The notes under the pieces: model-generated | The model's database searches: none | The model's input: only the letters and a program-made list of their open reading frames with translations | What the model was told of the DNA's origin: nothing | Made by a program: the position numbers and the translations under genes | Origin: Mesostigma viride | Lineage: Eukaryota > Streptophyta > Mesostigmatophyceae > Mesostigmatales > Mesostigmataceae | Length of the DNA stretch: 64,000 nucleotides | Reading direction: 5' to 3' | Assembly: GCA_009746045.1 (NCBI GenBank) | Contig: RPFO01000313.1 | Location: 231,476 to 295,475 of the forward strand | Shown here: in pieces, positions 32,889 to 44,650 of the stretch | Numbering within the stretch: position 1 is the stretch's first letter | Layout: every line of letters begins with the position of its first letter

Positions 32889-33764
32889 TTTTTTGCTGGA
32901 ATGGCTTCCGGCACTCGCAGCCAGGTCGCGTCCGCGGGTCGCGCTGCTGGCAGTAACGATTTTGATGCCGACGACGCTGCCGGTCTGGCCGCTTTGACTG
33001 CATCGTCCGTAACTCTTACCGATTCGGGTCTCCCAGGCGAAGTATTTTTTGACGCAGCAGCTGGGCTGGCTGCCCTGGCTTTGCACCCGCCAGGTGGTGA
33101 TGAGGACGCCGCCCTCGGTGCTCCCGCCGGTGAGAATCCGGCGGTTGACGGTGGTGGTTTGAGCCGCGGTACGGCGGGGGGGGGCCCCGCCCGAGCCTCC
33201 TTTGTGGCTTGCAAGGAGCTTTTGAAGGATGTTCGTGGGGTCAAGGTTTTTACCGGCTCAGATTGGACGCTGTGGATCCCTTTTAAGGACCATTTCTTGG
33301 GCCTTGTTTCCCTTTATGCTGGCCTCCTTGGAGTGCTGGCAGGTGTTGTCCAGAACGTGCAACTGGATCGGCTCCTTTACGTTGCCTTGTTGGCCGTCGT
33401 CGATGGGCCTGCGCGTGCCTTGATGCAGACGCTCCCCCTGGATCGTCGCCTGGGCAGTCTGGCCATCACCAAGCTCATCCAGGTCTATGAGCATGGCAAG
33501 CTCACCAAGTCCATGCGTCTGGACTTGTGGAAACAAATGGCCCAACTTCGTCAAACTGCTCGCGAGACTGTGGAGCCGTATGTGAACCGCTCGGAACTGC
33601 TGTACGCCAAGCTACAGGCTGCAGGCATTACGTTCCCAGTCGCTGCCTTCATTGCCAGCGTCCTCAGCGGTCTGCGCGCCGAGTACCGGCCCGCGCTAAT
33701 CTCCCTCCGTCTTGACGAGGTCGAGACTGTTCCGGTCCTGCGGCAGCGCCTGATGGAAGTTTAA
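32889..33764 (+). CDS. Copia E gag, capsid part
   Basis: Start MASGTRSQVASAGRAAG at about 32901. An alanine/glycine-rich head is followed by a capsid-like domain of the type common in plant and algal Copia gag: SDWTLWIPFKDHFLGLVSLY, MRLDLWKQMAQLRQTARETV, VEPYVNRSELLYAKLQAAG and SGLRAEYRPALISLRLDEV. An in-frame TAA at 33762-33764 separates it from the rest of the polyprotein, which continues in the same frame. The stop could be a point mutation (for example from CAA) or a read-through codon. Confidence 0.85.
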   Translation, partial: FFAGMASGTRSQVASAGRAAGSNDFDADDAAGLAALTASSVTLTDSGLPGEVFFDAAAGLAALALHPPGGDEDAALGAPAGENPAVDGGGLSRGTAGGGPARASFVACKELLKDVRGVKVFTGSDWTLWIPFKDHFLGLVSLYAGLLGVLAGVVQNVQLDRLLYVALLAVVDGPARALMQTLPLDRRLGSLAITKLIQVYEHGKLTKSMRLDLWKQMAQLRQTARETVEPYVNRSELLYAKLQAAGITFPVAAFIASVLSGLRAEYRPALISLRLDEVETVPVLRQRLMEV

Positions 33765-33900
33765 GATCTGCTGACGGGTGGCCTCCCGTCCCCTGCAGAT
33801 TCTGGCTCTGCCTCCAACCACGCGTACCATACCCCTGGCCGGGGGCGTGGCCCACGGCATGGCGGTGCCCGCGGCAACGGCAACGGCAGCAGCAACGGCA

Positions 33901-33953
<53 letters not shown>

Positions 33954-36490
33954 CACGGCAACGGCCGCGCCCACGGCAATGGCCACGGCAACGGCCACGG
34001 CCACGGCCATGGCGGCAGCAGCGGGGGGCGCGGCGGGCGCGGTGGTGGTCGCGGTGGTGGCGCAGGGGTCGGGCGTGGTCGCGGGCCGCCCTGCTCCGTC
34101 TGCGCCAAGCCTGGACATGACGCCGCCACCTGCTGGACTGCCCATCCCGCCCAGCGCCCTGCTCACCTCCGCGGTGACGGCGCCGGGCACGCCCATCACA
34201 CCGACGCAGGCCTGCCTCCCTTGGAGACGACGTACGCGTTCCACGTGGGTCGAGGCCCTTTGTGTGCTTCCCTGCGCGCCAACCCTTTAGGTGCTTCCCT
34301 GCGCGACGGTGTGCAGCCTCACGGGCAGGCCTCGCTTCGTCCAGTGCACGGCCTTGCGCCTTCCCCGTCCCGCTCGGGCAGTCGTCTCTCGGCACCCCGC
34401 CCCAGCACCTCCTCGGACTCGACGGCTGGTTCCTCAACCACCGCTCCTTCTGTGCTTCACACGGCCGCAACGGCCTCGGCTAGGTGTGCCCCGGAGTGGG
34501 TGGTTGACACGGGTGCCACGTACCACATGACGCCTCACCGGGCGGACTTTGGCGATGGATTTGATCCCGCCTTCCGGCTGCGCATCACCGGCTCGGGCGG
34601 CAATCTGCATGCGGGCGGCAGGGGCCCTCTGCTTCTCCGGCTCGGCACCCCGGACGTGCACCTCGGCCCAGCTTTGTATGTCCCAGGCCTTCAGGCCCGC
34701 CTACTCTCGGTGAGCCAGCTCTTTAAAGCCGGCCATGATGTGGACTTTAAGCACCTGCGCCTCACTTTGGGGACCCGCACGTTCCCCCTCGTGGAGTGTG
34801 ACGGCATTTACTTGCTCCGCGGGGTGGCGCCCCATGCCCTCGCCACATCAGCCGCCCCCGTGGACCTGATGCAGTGGCACCTGCGCCTCGGACACGCTGG
34901 CGCGGATCGTATTGCTCGGCTAGCCGCCGACCCCGCCTCAAACATGGTGACCCACGGTCCCAAGGCTCCCACGTGTCCTTCCTGCCCTGCCGGTCACTTG
35001 CGGCGGAGCAGCTTTCCCCCCAGCACGACGCCACGCTGCGCGACCCCTCGCCATCGCCTGCACTGCGACCTGCTAGGTCCCATGCGGACCCCTGCCGTGT
35101 TGGGGGACTGGCGGTATGTCCTGGGCATCACGGATGAAGCCACTCGTTTTCACTGGGTTTACTTCTTGAAGACGAAGGACGCTGCCGTTGGGAGCCTGCG
35201 TCACTTCCTGGCCACGGAGATCAAGCCGTTCCGGGCGTCCGCGGCCACGGCGCCTGTGGAGCTTCGCTCCGACCAAGACGCGGTTTTCACTGGCCAGGAC
35301 TGGCGCGCCGTCTGCGCCGAGTATGGCGTGCGGCAAGAGTTCTCGTCCCCCTATACGCCGGAGCAGAACGGCGTGGCGGAGCGATTCTGGGGCGTCGCAG
35401 TTAGCATGACCAGGAGCATGCTGGCGCATGCTGGCCTCGGCAAGGAGTTCTGGGCTCTAGCCTTTGCATGCGCCATCTACATCATCAACAGGCTGCCCTG
35501 CCGCAGCAACCCGGAGCACGCAACGCCCTACTTCCTCATGTATGGGCGCCCTGCGGATTTATCCGGCATGCGTGTGTTTGGCTGCCCCTCCCACGTCTTG
35601 GTTGAGGGGGCAGCCCGTGAGAAGTTTGATTCTCGCGCTGAGGATGGCCTCTTCGTGGGATACAAGCTTGACTCCCCGGCCTACCTCGTATGGGTGCCCG
35701 ACAAGGCGACGGGCGGCGGGCGTGTCATCGAGCGCAAGCACGTGCAGTTCGACGAGACGTGGCGCAACCGGGCCCCGCAGGCTGCGCAGTGGCTCCCGGC
35801 GGCCCCCTTTGCGGAGGCCGACCTCTTTCCCGCCGACATGCTGACTCCTGCCCCTTTGCAGTTACCCTCTGCCTCTGCCGAGGACTCTGGGGGGCCGGCA
35901 ACGCCCTCCACTGCCTTGCCCGCAGGCCGTGAGGACAGCTATGTCAGCATCGGGGGGACTCCTGAGCGTTTCGTTCTCCCCCCGGCCGCCGCTGCGGCCA
36001 TCCAGGCACTTGTGCGGAACGGCCCTGCTCCGACGGCTCCGGCTCCTGCCTCGGCGCCGACATCTTACCTCACCGTGTCAGATGCTCGACAGCATGCCCC
36101 TCTGTTGCGCGGGCAGGCCTCTGGCCACTCGCGTTCTGCGGCGTCATATGAACACGCCGGGGCGGGGATGCCTCCGCCGCATTTGAGTACCTCGGTTGAC
36201 CTGGAGAGCACGGCTGACAGCACCGGCTATTCTCCTCCGGCGTCCCCTGGTGCCTCTGCAGGTCTCCTCCCCGTGTGGGGTTCCCGTGGTGCTGCCTTGT
36301 GTGGCGACCTTTCTCATGGCAGTAACACCCCCGCTCCCCCTGGTTTCGGGGGCGATGATGTATTGGATGACGCACGCTTTCTTCCTGGCCGGATCAACCT
36401 GTCACCAAGGCTGCACGGATCCACGCGCATCACTCACTTGTCGCTGACCTGTGCTTCGCTGCTGCTTTTCATAGCCAGCCTGCGTCCGTG
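33765..36490 (+). CDS. Copia E gag zinc knuckle, protease, and integrase
   Basis: Same frame as gag, after the TAA. A (Gly-Asn/His)n stretch encoded by GGCAAC-type repeats (about 33880-34020) leads to the zinc knuckle CSVCAKPGHDAATC at 34092-34133. The protease has WVVDTGATYHMT (about 34498-34533). Integrase shows the GAG pre-integrase motif MQWHLRLGHAGADR, a CPSCPAGHL pair, then the core: ITDEATRFHWVYF, ELRSDQDAVFTG and SSPYTPEQNGVAERFW, with D-D-E in place. The C-terminal GKE/GFDPA-like region has FGCPSHVLVEG and DGLFVGYKLDSP. Canonical Copia order. Confidence 0.9.
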
Positions 36491-37735
36491 CCCTCCTCTC
36501 CCGCTGCCGCCCTTGCCTTGCCGGAATGGCGCACGGCCATGGAGAGTGAGCTGGCCAGCCTCCAGGAGCACCAGGTTTACGAGCTTCTGCATATGCGTGA
36601 TCTTCCGCGCGGTGCCAAGCTCCTACCCACCAAGTGGGTCTTCGCCCAGAAAGCTGATGGGCGGTGCAAGGCCCGGTTTGTGTGCAAGGGGTTTGCACAG
36701 CGCGAGGGCATTGATTTCGGTGAGACTTTTGCTCCCACCGTCCGTGCTGCCACCGTGCGCCTGGGCTTGGCTCGTGCTGGCACTGCTGGCCACCCCATCC
36801 GGCAGCTGGATGTCCGCACCGCGTTCCTCTATGCTGAGTTGGAGGAGGACGTGTATGTCCTTCCCCCCAAGGGCTTTGAGGAGCGCGACCCCACTGGCCA
36901 AACGTACCTCTGGCGCCTCCGGCGGAGCCTCTATGGGCTCAAACAGGCGCCCCGGAACTGGCACCACACGCTCCGGGACTACCTCATCCATGAGACTGGC
37001 GCTGTCCAGAGCACCACGGACACGTGTCTGTTCCTGTATGTTGGTGGTTTTGCCTTCGTCCATGTCGACGATCTCCTGGTCTCCCACTCCTCGGCGGAGT
37101 GGCTATCGCAGTGGACCCAACGGGTGTCCCAGCGCTTCCAGATCACCGAGACGGATGCCCCCTCCCTCTTTCTGGGGGTCTCCCTGGTCCTCGACCCGCC
37201 GGCGCGCACAGTTTTTCTGCACCAAGGCCCGTACCTGGAGGCCCTCGCTGAGCGCTTTGGGGTCTCCCCACGGGCGGTGAAGACGCCCATCGTCCCCAAC
37301 ACCCCCCGTGGTGAGGGGGGGCTTCTCAACGCGGACGACACTCGCGTCTACCAAGCGATCACCGGGGCACTCCTGTATGCGATGGGATGCACTCGGCCTG
37401 ACCTGGCATTCGCAGTCAACCTGCTGACTCAGAATATGAAAAACCCTACTGTAAGCGACCTTGGGCTGGCACGCCGGGTGCTTCAGTACGCGGTACACAC
37501 CAAGGACCTGGGTCTGTCCTACTCGGGGCAGGGGGGGCTGGTGGCCTACTCGGATGCCGACTGGGCAAACGATCCTGTGGACCGCAAGTCAATCACTGGC
37601 AACGTGGTCATGTACCGCGGTGCTGCGGTGGAGTGGACCATGCAGTCGCAAGCAGCCCACTCCAGCCCTGTCCACCTGTGAGGCCGAGTACATGGCCCTG
37701 TGCGGTGTCACGCAGCAGGTGGTTCCCCTTCTCAC
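36491..37735 (+). CDS. Copia E reverse transcriptase and truncated RNase H
   Basis: Frame changes near 36400-36490 from the integrase frame. Reverse transcriptase motifs: LLPTKWVFAQKADGRCKARF, FGETFAPTVRAATVRLGLA, QLDVRTAFLYAELEEDVYV, LYGLKQAPRNWHHTL, and the catalytic FVHVDDLLVSH (HVDD). RNase H: AYSDADWANDPVDRKS and TGNVVMYRGAAVEW, then a frame change at about 37645 into ALSTCEAEYMALC. The remainder is removed where the gypsy B LTR begins (37736). It would copy element RNA into DNA in cytoplasmic particles. Confidence 0.9.
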
Positions 37736-38307
37736 TGTTACGCCGCAAGCCTCGGCCTCCACCTCTACCTCTACCTGTCCTGATACTACCTAAACTAGTG
37801 AGGCCGCTTCTATTTACACCCCTAGCGAAAGACGACCGAGACGAACCAGATCTCAATGCATTTACATATGTACTACTGTAATATGCCATAGGCCATTTAA
37901 TCAAACCCGTTTACTCCAGGAAAAGAGGAAGGAAACACAACTACACTGCCGTGACCCAAGCTAATATGTGTTAATTCATTTAACACACGCCGAGTGACCA
38001 CACAAGGAGTGGAACGTGCATAAATGGTCACCAACGGTCCAACAGGCTCGGGCCGACCTGGCCCTCGCCTGCAGAAACACAGAAACACAGGCAGGTGCAC
38101 AGATGCACGCCGGTCCACTACATTCTACCGAAGGATAAGGACCACTAATAAAGTACGCAGCGCGGCGCCCAAAGGCACCCAATATACCACGGTACTGTTA
38201 CGAGGACAATCAGGTCCCAACTCGAACTACACGTAAACCTAGGATCAACGGAGGCCAAGGACCTAATTTACGTCCGTAACTACAACGAATTGTTACGCGA
38301 CGTAACA
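37736..38307 (-). repeat. 3' LTR of gypsy B
   Basis: This 572-bp LTR reads, on the minus strand, TGTTACGTCGCG...GGCGTAACA. The polypurine tract TTTTGTGGGGGGGGAGG lies immediately upstream on that strand (38308-38324). It is related to, but diverged from, the 28837-29393 LTR by substitutions and small length differences, so gypsy A and B are separate, older insertions of one family. Confidence 0.88.
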
Positions 38308-38683
38308 CCTCCCCCCCCACAAAAGGTAGGGAGCCCTCTCCCTACGCAGAGAGGAGGGAACCAAAGGGGTAGGAAAAACCTAATGCACCCAGCACATACC
38401 AACACAATCGATCGACCATCCCAGATACAAAGCACCAATAGTTCACACGGTCTCCACCACCACGCCGGGTGGTGTAGGGTTAGCCAGCACCAAGCCTGGT
38501 GGGAGGTTCCCCTAACTGCCTGGAACGGAGTCCTGGCCGGGGGGGACGGCACTGGGCAGGACACACAGAGTAAACACATCAGCACTAAGGACCAAGAACA
38601 GCCAACCAACTGGCCAGAATATGAGGGCGACTCTATATACCGGAGGGACAACACCCTCAGGTCGGGCCTAAGGCCCTCTATCT

Positions 38684-40993
38684 AGTGGCCATCCGTCTGA
38701 TAGGTGCCACGAGAGGCCAGCAGGACCTCCAGGTAGGCCTGGTAGTGGGCCACATCCTCAACATTGTCATGCCTATCTACGGTGAGGAAAACATCGGCCC
38801 ACACGCCGTCAGGAAAAAGGCCCAGAAAGGCCCAGTAATACCTATGCTGCGTAAGAACGACCTGGCCACGGGCCCAGTCCAGGAAGCCACAGGCAAAGAG
38901 GCGAAGGAAAGGTTCTACCGCGATCAAACAGAGGGCCCGCAGGAGGAGGCGATGGTACCGGATCCGAGGGCGCAACCCGTCGGGAAAAACAGGTCCACCA
39001 GGGGCTCCACGTTGGACGGCCACAACCGGATGTGCCGAACCTCTCGGGAGCGCCACCGACGCGTACACTGGCGCGACCCGAATGTCTCTAGGTAGTCGCT
39101 GGCCCGAGGAGGAGGGTGGCCGCGGGAGTCTAGACCCTGGCCCGGGAGGGGCGCCGGACGCCGGGCATCCCACTCGAGGATGGGCTGGAGGACCGTGGTG
39201 TACGTAACACCCGGCACCGCAGGAAACTCTACCGTAAGGGCATCCGAAGCCATAATGCCCAGAGGCGGAGGGTAAGCCCACTGGAACCCACCGTAGGTGT
39301 CCAAGTCGTTGTGGCGCCTAGCCCAGCGATACAGAACGCGCCGAACCAGGATCTCACCCTGGAACACAGGATCAGCTAAAATAACCATGTCGAAAGGAGG
39401 CCGATCAGTCTCAATGGGTAGGTTACGATCACGAGGCGCCCGGCACACCTGGGAAAACCCGTAGGACATGGGCGAGATGGCAAGCTCGGCGGAGGCACGC
39501 GGCAGGTCACACTGGCGGCATGCGAGTGCGGACATACCACATCCAGGCACGGGCGTGTCGCGCGACTCCGGAGTCGCATGCACCACAGAAGGAGCCCTGT
39601 CCCGATCACCCTGGGACAACTCCCGGAGGGAGTCGGTAGCGCGGGTAGCGCGAGGATCCTGGCCGGTGGACCGAACAACCGCAGCCAAAGACCGCGAGGC
39701 CGAAGGGGCAGGGGCCGAAGCAGGGACCGAAGCAGGGGCAGGAGCCGACACCGACGCAGGTGACACTGGTACAGCAGGCGGTCGCGCCGGACCCGAAGCC
39801 AGAGGGGGCCGTGACGGACCCGCCACCGAAGCTGGCGCGCCGGTCTCGGTTGCCGGTGCACCCTCAGGCCACATGTTAAAAATGGGGCCCGTAGGGACAG
39901 GCAGTCCTGCATAAGATTGATTACCATCCAGGCTCCAGTCAGGAACCGGGATCCTCTGCGGGGGACCACCCTCCCAAAGCCTGGGAAGCCCGCTAGTATC
40001 GCCAAAGAAGCCCCGCGACGGCTGCGACTGAGCTGGTGGAGGCTCGGAAGCAGCGACGGCGGGCGCGATCACAGGGGCAGGAGACTCGCGCGTAGGCGCA
40101 GGTACAGCGGTCACAGGCGCAGAGGCAGCAGGAGTCACAGCAGCCGCCGGAACCACAGCGACAGCGGGCGCAAGCGGGGGCGCAGGCGAAGCCGTAGTCG
40201 CCGGGGCAACAGAAGGGGTAGGGGGCGCGGATCCAGCTGGCGTGGCCGGGACCTGCGCCTGGGCTGCCAGGAAGGCCCCAAACGCCGTGGTCAGGGACTG
40301 GATCTGAGCCTGCATAGCCGAGACCGTCGCCGAAAGAGGATCAGGCAAACCCGAAGGGGTAGGCTCCACTGCAACACCCCGGGTCGACCGAGGGGACGAC
40401 GGGACCGGAGAGGGAGGAACAGACGCCGAGGAGGCGGACGCAGCGCTCGAGGCAGAATAATCTGGAGTATAATGTACCTCGGCTGGGGCGCCCGAAGGGG
40501 CAGGACCACCAACCGCTAGTCCCGCCGACTGATCAGCTATCTCCATGAATTCTACGGCCCGTAAAAGGTCGCAGGGGTTCTCATCTACCTCAGCATCACC
40601 CTCAGCCGGAAGCCAAGGGAACACCTCCCGTAGGCAGGTACGGCCCACAGGGGTAGAGAGGTAGGAGAACACACGGCAGCACCGGAGGACCGCATCTATC
40701 TGCCCCAAGGCGGGACAGCGGGAACCACACCCCAACAAACAGTGTCCGGCATCATCGAACCCGTGCAGGACAAGCTGGTGCGGCTCATCAGGGGAAGGAC
40801 CATACCACGTGACCCCGAAGAGGGCCGCCCTGACTAAGCCCGCATGTTGGGCCTGAAGGGCCGGCTGCACAACGCCACCCGGGTAACTTGATCGCGACAC
40901 CCAGCGGCCCGGAAGGGCCTCGAAATACAGCTCAGGGTCCGGTGGGGGCGGGGACGGCAGCGAGCTCTCAGCCGGAGGGGTAGGCTCTGACAT
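38684..40993 (-). CDS. Gypsy B ORF3, downstream of pol, function unknown
   Basis: The start at 40993 (MSEPTPPAESSLP) lies about 75 bases after the pol stop. About 690 residues are open to 38924. A one-base frame change near 38950 is needed to continue into LRPRIRYHRLLLRALCLIAV and end at 38684 (TYQTDGH). The N-terminal third is globular with HGFDDAGHCLLGCGSRCPAL. The middle is a long P/A/S/V-rich, probably disordered region. The C-terminal third has AISPMSYGFSQVCRAP, DMVILADPVFQGEILVRRVL and DTYGGFQWAYPPPLG. Only one weak hydrophobic patch is near the end, and no signal peptide is seen. Three copies exist in the window, all downstream of a chromodomain integrase. No family was recognised; nothing supports a true envelope protein. 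Confidence 0.8.
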
Positions 40994-41069
40994 GACGGCT
41001 GCGGAGGGGAGGGGACAACCAACCATCCGTCGACAGCAGACATAACATAAGAGAGGAGAAGGTCTACAA

Positions 41070-42706
41070 CTAGAGCTTATGCAGGGTTTTATACTCCTGC
41101 AGCAGGCGACTACACCCATCTAGCTCACTCTCAGTATACCAGACCTTATCTACTTCACTACGAGCATACATCCACTTCACCTTATACTGGCGCTGGGTAC
41201 CGCGGCCTTTTTTGATATCTCTATGGGCCACGATACCCTCTACCTCATCCTCTACCTCACCAGTATCCGGGTTATGCTCTAAAGGGGCAGGGGCTAATTC
41301 TCTACCAGCGAACGTGCTCTGATGATAGAGCTTCAGCTGGCTTCTATGAAAGGTGCGAGAGTGGGTCTGCCAAGAGGTAGGAATATCTATCTCATACAGA
41401 AAATTACCTACTCTAGACAACACACGGAAGGGTCCTAAGAAGGCGGGCCTAAGTTTCACCTTCAGTTCAGCTTCGAACTTATGAGCGAAGCGGCCAACAC
41501 GGGGGCCTTCTACTAAGACTAAATCTCCTATTTCTATCTCAGGTGCTCTTCTATCTAATGAGGCACGCAACCTAGCAAGGTATTTGGCCTGCGCCCTATG
41601 GTACCCTGCAATAGCGTTGTCGTGTGCATGCTTCATCTTATCTAATAACGCCTGCACACCTTCTACAGTATCCCGGGACACATCATCCTTGTCCCTTAAA
41701 GGACTAGCTAAGAGAGAGGTAGGGGTAAGAGGTTGTCTACCAGTATCTAGGAAGAAGGGCGTATAACCATGCGCAGCCTGAGGGCAGTTGTTAAGGGAAA
41801 ACTCTACCAAACATAGATAATCCTCCCAATCACTCCCAGAGCCATTCACATAGTGACGCAGAGCTTCTTCCACTACCCTATTCAAACGTTCTACTAAATG
41901 AGACGAGGAGGAGTGGTAGGCAGTACCGAAGGTGACCTTGGTACCGATAGCAGCAAAGAACTGCTGCCAAAAATCAGAAGTAAATAACTTATCCTTATCA
42001 CTAATAAACTGCCTACTCAAACCATGATATCTATATACGTTATTAAGGTATAGGCGTGCGCAATCGCGTGCGGTGAGTTCTAAGGGACACGGCACGAGAT
42101 GACACATACGAGTAAAACGATCTACAAAAACAAGGATCTGGGCGTTACCTCTATCATTCTTCCTAAAAGGTCCTACAAAATCCATCATAATGGAGTCCCA
42201 CGGCATGATGGGATCAGGTAAGGTCCTAGGCTCTGCTATCTGTCCTACATTGTTGGGTTTCATCTCCTGGCAAGATTGACAGGTTCTAACATACTCATCT
42301 ACATCCTTTAGAAGGGAAGGCCAGTAGTAAGAGCGGGCTACTAGGTCCCGTACCCGTTTACCACCCTGATGAGCAGCTAAGTCATGCAACTCAAAGAGCA
42401 AGGAGGAGCGACAGATAGGAGGGACATACAGGCGCCATTGAGGGGGAGAATCTGCTATCTGCACATATAAAAATCCACCTACAAATTTACAAGGGTGCTT
42501 GCCTAATTGCTGGGGATGGGCAGAAATGGCAGCTAATGCTTCCGGCTCAGTGGCCGTAAATCTACTAATAAGGCGTTCAAGATCAGATGTCGGCATCGCA
42601 ACAGAGGTATCCAGAACAGGTTTAAAGAGGTCTCCTACCGCCTTGCCAAAGAGAAGGGGAGGTCCTAGAGGGACTATGTTTTCATAAGACTTTCCTGACC
42701 TAGTCG
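41070..42706 (-). CDS. Gypsy B integrase with C-terminal chromodomain
   Basis: Clear reading from MPTSDLERLISRFTATEPEA (42596) to the stop at 41070; coding-like sequence in this frame extends up to about 42690. The zinc-binding motif is LHDLAAHQGGKRV with CQSCQ. The catalytic core has MMDFVGPFRKND and VDRFTRM, FISDKDKLFTS, and HLVERLNRVVEEAL (D-D-E). The C-terminal part has the GPF/Y-like AFLGPFRVLSRVGN and ends in a chromodomain: VEGIVAHRDIKKGRG, QYKVKWMYARSEVDKVWYT and ESELDGCSRLLQEYKT. Chromodomains direct insertion to marked chromatin. The frame differs from the upstream RNase H by one base in a C/G homopolymer at about 42745-42760. Confidence 0.92.
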
Positions 42707-43982
42707 CTATATGGCTAAGCGGTATAGAAATTTTATTTTTCCCCTCCCCCCCACCGAGGCCACAGGAAGGGCCTCACACGGGAGAGAGAGTCCTACGTGA
42801 GAAAGGAGATCAGGCATGCGAACAGCTGTATGAAAGAGGTAGGCATAGGATTCATCATCAGGTAGTTCACCATACGGGGTTACACCCATAGTAGTAGGAA
42901 CTAGAGTAGTATTGAGAACATCAAGGTCCTCGAAAAAGGAGTAATCTGCACGACGGGAGAGTGCATCTGGTACTATGTTATCTACACCCTTAACATACTG
43001 AAGTTTAAAAGGGGAGAACTGTGCTAAAAACTCCATCCAGCGCGCTTGACGAGGGGTAAGGTTGGGTTGTGAGAGAAGATGGGTAAGAGGGCGGTGATCT
43101 GTCTGGATAACTAATCTATAAGGATCAATCTCACAGGGTTCATTCAGACAAACATCAAATTGAGCACCTTTAAGAAAGTGCTGCCACGCGTGGCAACAAT
43201 ACACCACAGCTAATAGTTCTTGCTGGTGTACGGGATAGTTACGCTCCGCAGGAAGCATTGTCCTAGAGATATACTCGAGTGGCTGTAAGCCCTGACCCTG
43301 ATCCTGGAGAAGGACGCCCCCTATAGCTACCTTGCTAGCATCTGTAGCTACAACAAAGGGTTTAGTAGTATCCGGTAGGATGAGTACTGGAGGGGAGAGG
43401 AGTAGGGATTTTAAACACTGAAAAGCCGCCTGACATTCACTACTCCAAACAAAGGGGATATCCTTCTTTAATAGATGATTAATAGGGGCTGCTATAGTTG
43501 CGAAACGCGGGATAAAACGCCTATAGTAAGAAGCAATTCCTAGAAAACTACGTACACCTTTGACGTCGGTAGGAGTAGGCCATTCCTGAATTGACTTAGT
43601 CTTGTCGGGGTCGGTAGCAACCCCGGCATCTGACAGAACGTGCCCTAAGAATGGGACACTTCTACCAGAACGAACTTTAGCACGGCGCGCCCATAAAGAA
43701 TTTTCAGCCATGATTTCTAATACTTTCTTTAAATCACGTAAGTGCGTTTCAAAATCAGGAGAATAAATAAGGATATCATCTAAGTAAGCTTGAGCACAAG
43801 ACCGGTCATGCTCAGATAAAGAAACAGAGGAGAAGGAAGGATCCTTTAAATCAGAGGACACTTGAGGAAGGTGGGAATTTCCCATAACAGGTCTAAGCAC
43901 TTCATTCATTAACATTTGGAAAGAGGCAGGAGAGTTACAGAGTCCCATAGCCGCTACTCTAAACTGGTAATGCCCAAAAGGG
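42707..43982 (-). pseudogene. Gypsy B reverse transcriptase (N-terminus missing) and RNase H
   Basis: The reading starts mid-domain at PFGHYQFRVAAMGLCNSPAS because of the upstream LTR insertion. The catalytic motif is AYLDDILIYS. Some 25 extra residues (NSHLPQVSSDLKDPS and onward) precede it compared with typical Gypsy enzymes. Thumb: PFLGHVLSDAGV and GVRSFLGIASYYRRFI. RNase H: VVATDASKVAIGGVLLQ, QQELLAVVYCCHAW, VIQTDHRPLTHLL and VDNIVPDALSRRA. The frame breaks into the integrase at a homopolymer near 42750. Confidence 0.88.
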
Positions 43983-44650
43983 TGTTACGTCCCGGCCCTT
44001 TTGGACGGACGTAACAATGGAATAAATTATGTAGTTTGACTTGTTGTCATAGTCCGTAGGACTTTGGGACTCATTTCGGGACTTAATTTGGGAATTGTCC
44101 CTTGGTCAGGACTTTTGTATGGAACTATGACAGTTTGTGTGATTCGGACCAGTTATTTTGGGCCTAGGTTGTTGTATGCGTGTATCTTCTAGGGGCCGGT
44201 GCAGTCGCGCCGCGCTGCGTACTTTATAGCTAGTTGAGATATTGTACTCATGCGTGGATTCTGTAGGCGAGGGTCGATGTCGACCCGAGGATCTTGTGTG
44301 GACTGCATGCTTTGGAAGGTCGGCGCCATGTCGGCGCCCCTTGCCAGCGTAGTGGCAGACCTAGGTGAAATTGGTCCGAGGACGAGAGTCTCGTCCTCTT
44401 GGTTTGATGAATGATAAGTGCGAATACGCCTACACATTAAACCTGGGGCAACTATCCATTTGTAATTGGTATTGCTAGCCATTATAAGTGTGTATTAATT
44501 AGCTTGGCATCAAGTCGCGGTGCCAGATATCTCACGACCCCAGTCGTGAAGCGCAATCTGCATTAGGCCACCTTGAATCTTCCTAATTCCGGCATGGTAG
44601 ATCTTTCGCTACGTAGCTCAGGCTAGAGGTGTCTGGGCTGGGACGTAACA
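43983..44650 (+). repeat. LTR of a third Gypsy-like element (orientation + likely)
   Basis: The 668-bp segment has perfect 11-base inverted ends TGTTACGTCCC and GGGACGTAACA. It shares internal pieces with the gypsy A/B LTRs (GCGTACTTTAT, GTAGGCGAGGG) but is a distinct family. It cuts the gypsy B reverse transcriptase. The following TGGTTATCGGAGG (44652 on) could be a primer binding site, which would make this a 5' LTR with its element body to the right. No partner LTR or target duplication was found in the window. Confidence 0.7.

Larger units (their letters stand above)
32300..37735 (+). mobile_element. Copia E: Ty1/copia element of canonical order, 3' truncated
   Basis: The order is a putative 5' LTR (end at 32652), a primer binding site, gag, zinc knuckle, protease, integrase, reverse transcriptase, RNase H. 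The element is cut within RNase H at 37735 by the gypsy B LTR, so its own 3' end is not visible. The protease motif VDTGATYHMT lies upstream of integrase as in textbook Copia, in contrast to copia A and C. The start of the 5' LTR could not be fixed. Confidence 0.85.
37736..43982 (-). mobile_element. Gypsy B: chromovirus, 5' truncated, inserted in copia E
   Basis: On the minus strand, the order is reverse transcriptase (start missing), RNase H, integrase with chromodomain, ORF3, a 3' non-coding part, the polypurine tract and the 3' LTR (38307 down to 37736). The LTR abuts copia E RNase H, so gypsy B probably inserted there. The 5' part, including gag, protease and half the reverse transcriptase, is cut off at 43982 by the LTR that starts at 43983. 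Confidence 0.88.

Noticed and set aside
33778-34290. Ala-Thr repeat protein (ATATATAT...)
   Set aside because: Out-of-frame reading of the GGCAAC repeat; the gag-pol frame gives Gly-Asn repeats and carries the zinc knuckle.
39917-40519. Plus-strand Arg/Gly-rich ORF
   Set aside because: Antisense of the P/A-rich middle of gypsy B ORF3.
38684-40993. Envelope protein of an errantivirus type
   Set aside because: Only the position fits; no signal peptide, clear membrane anchor, or fusion motif is visible.
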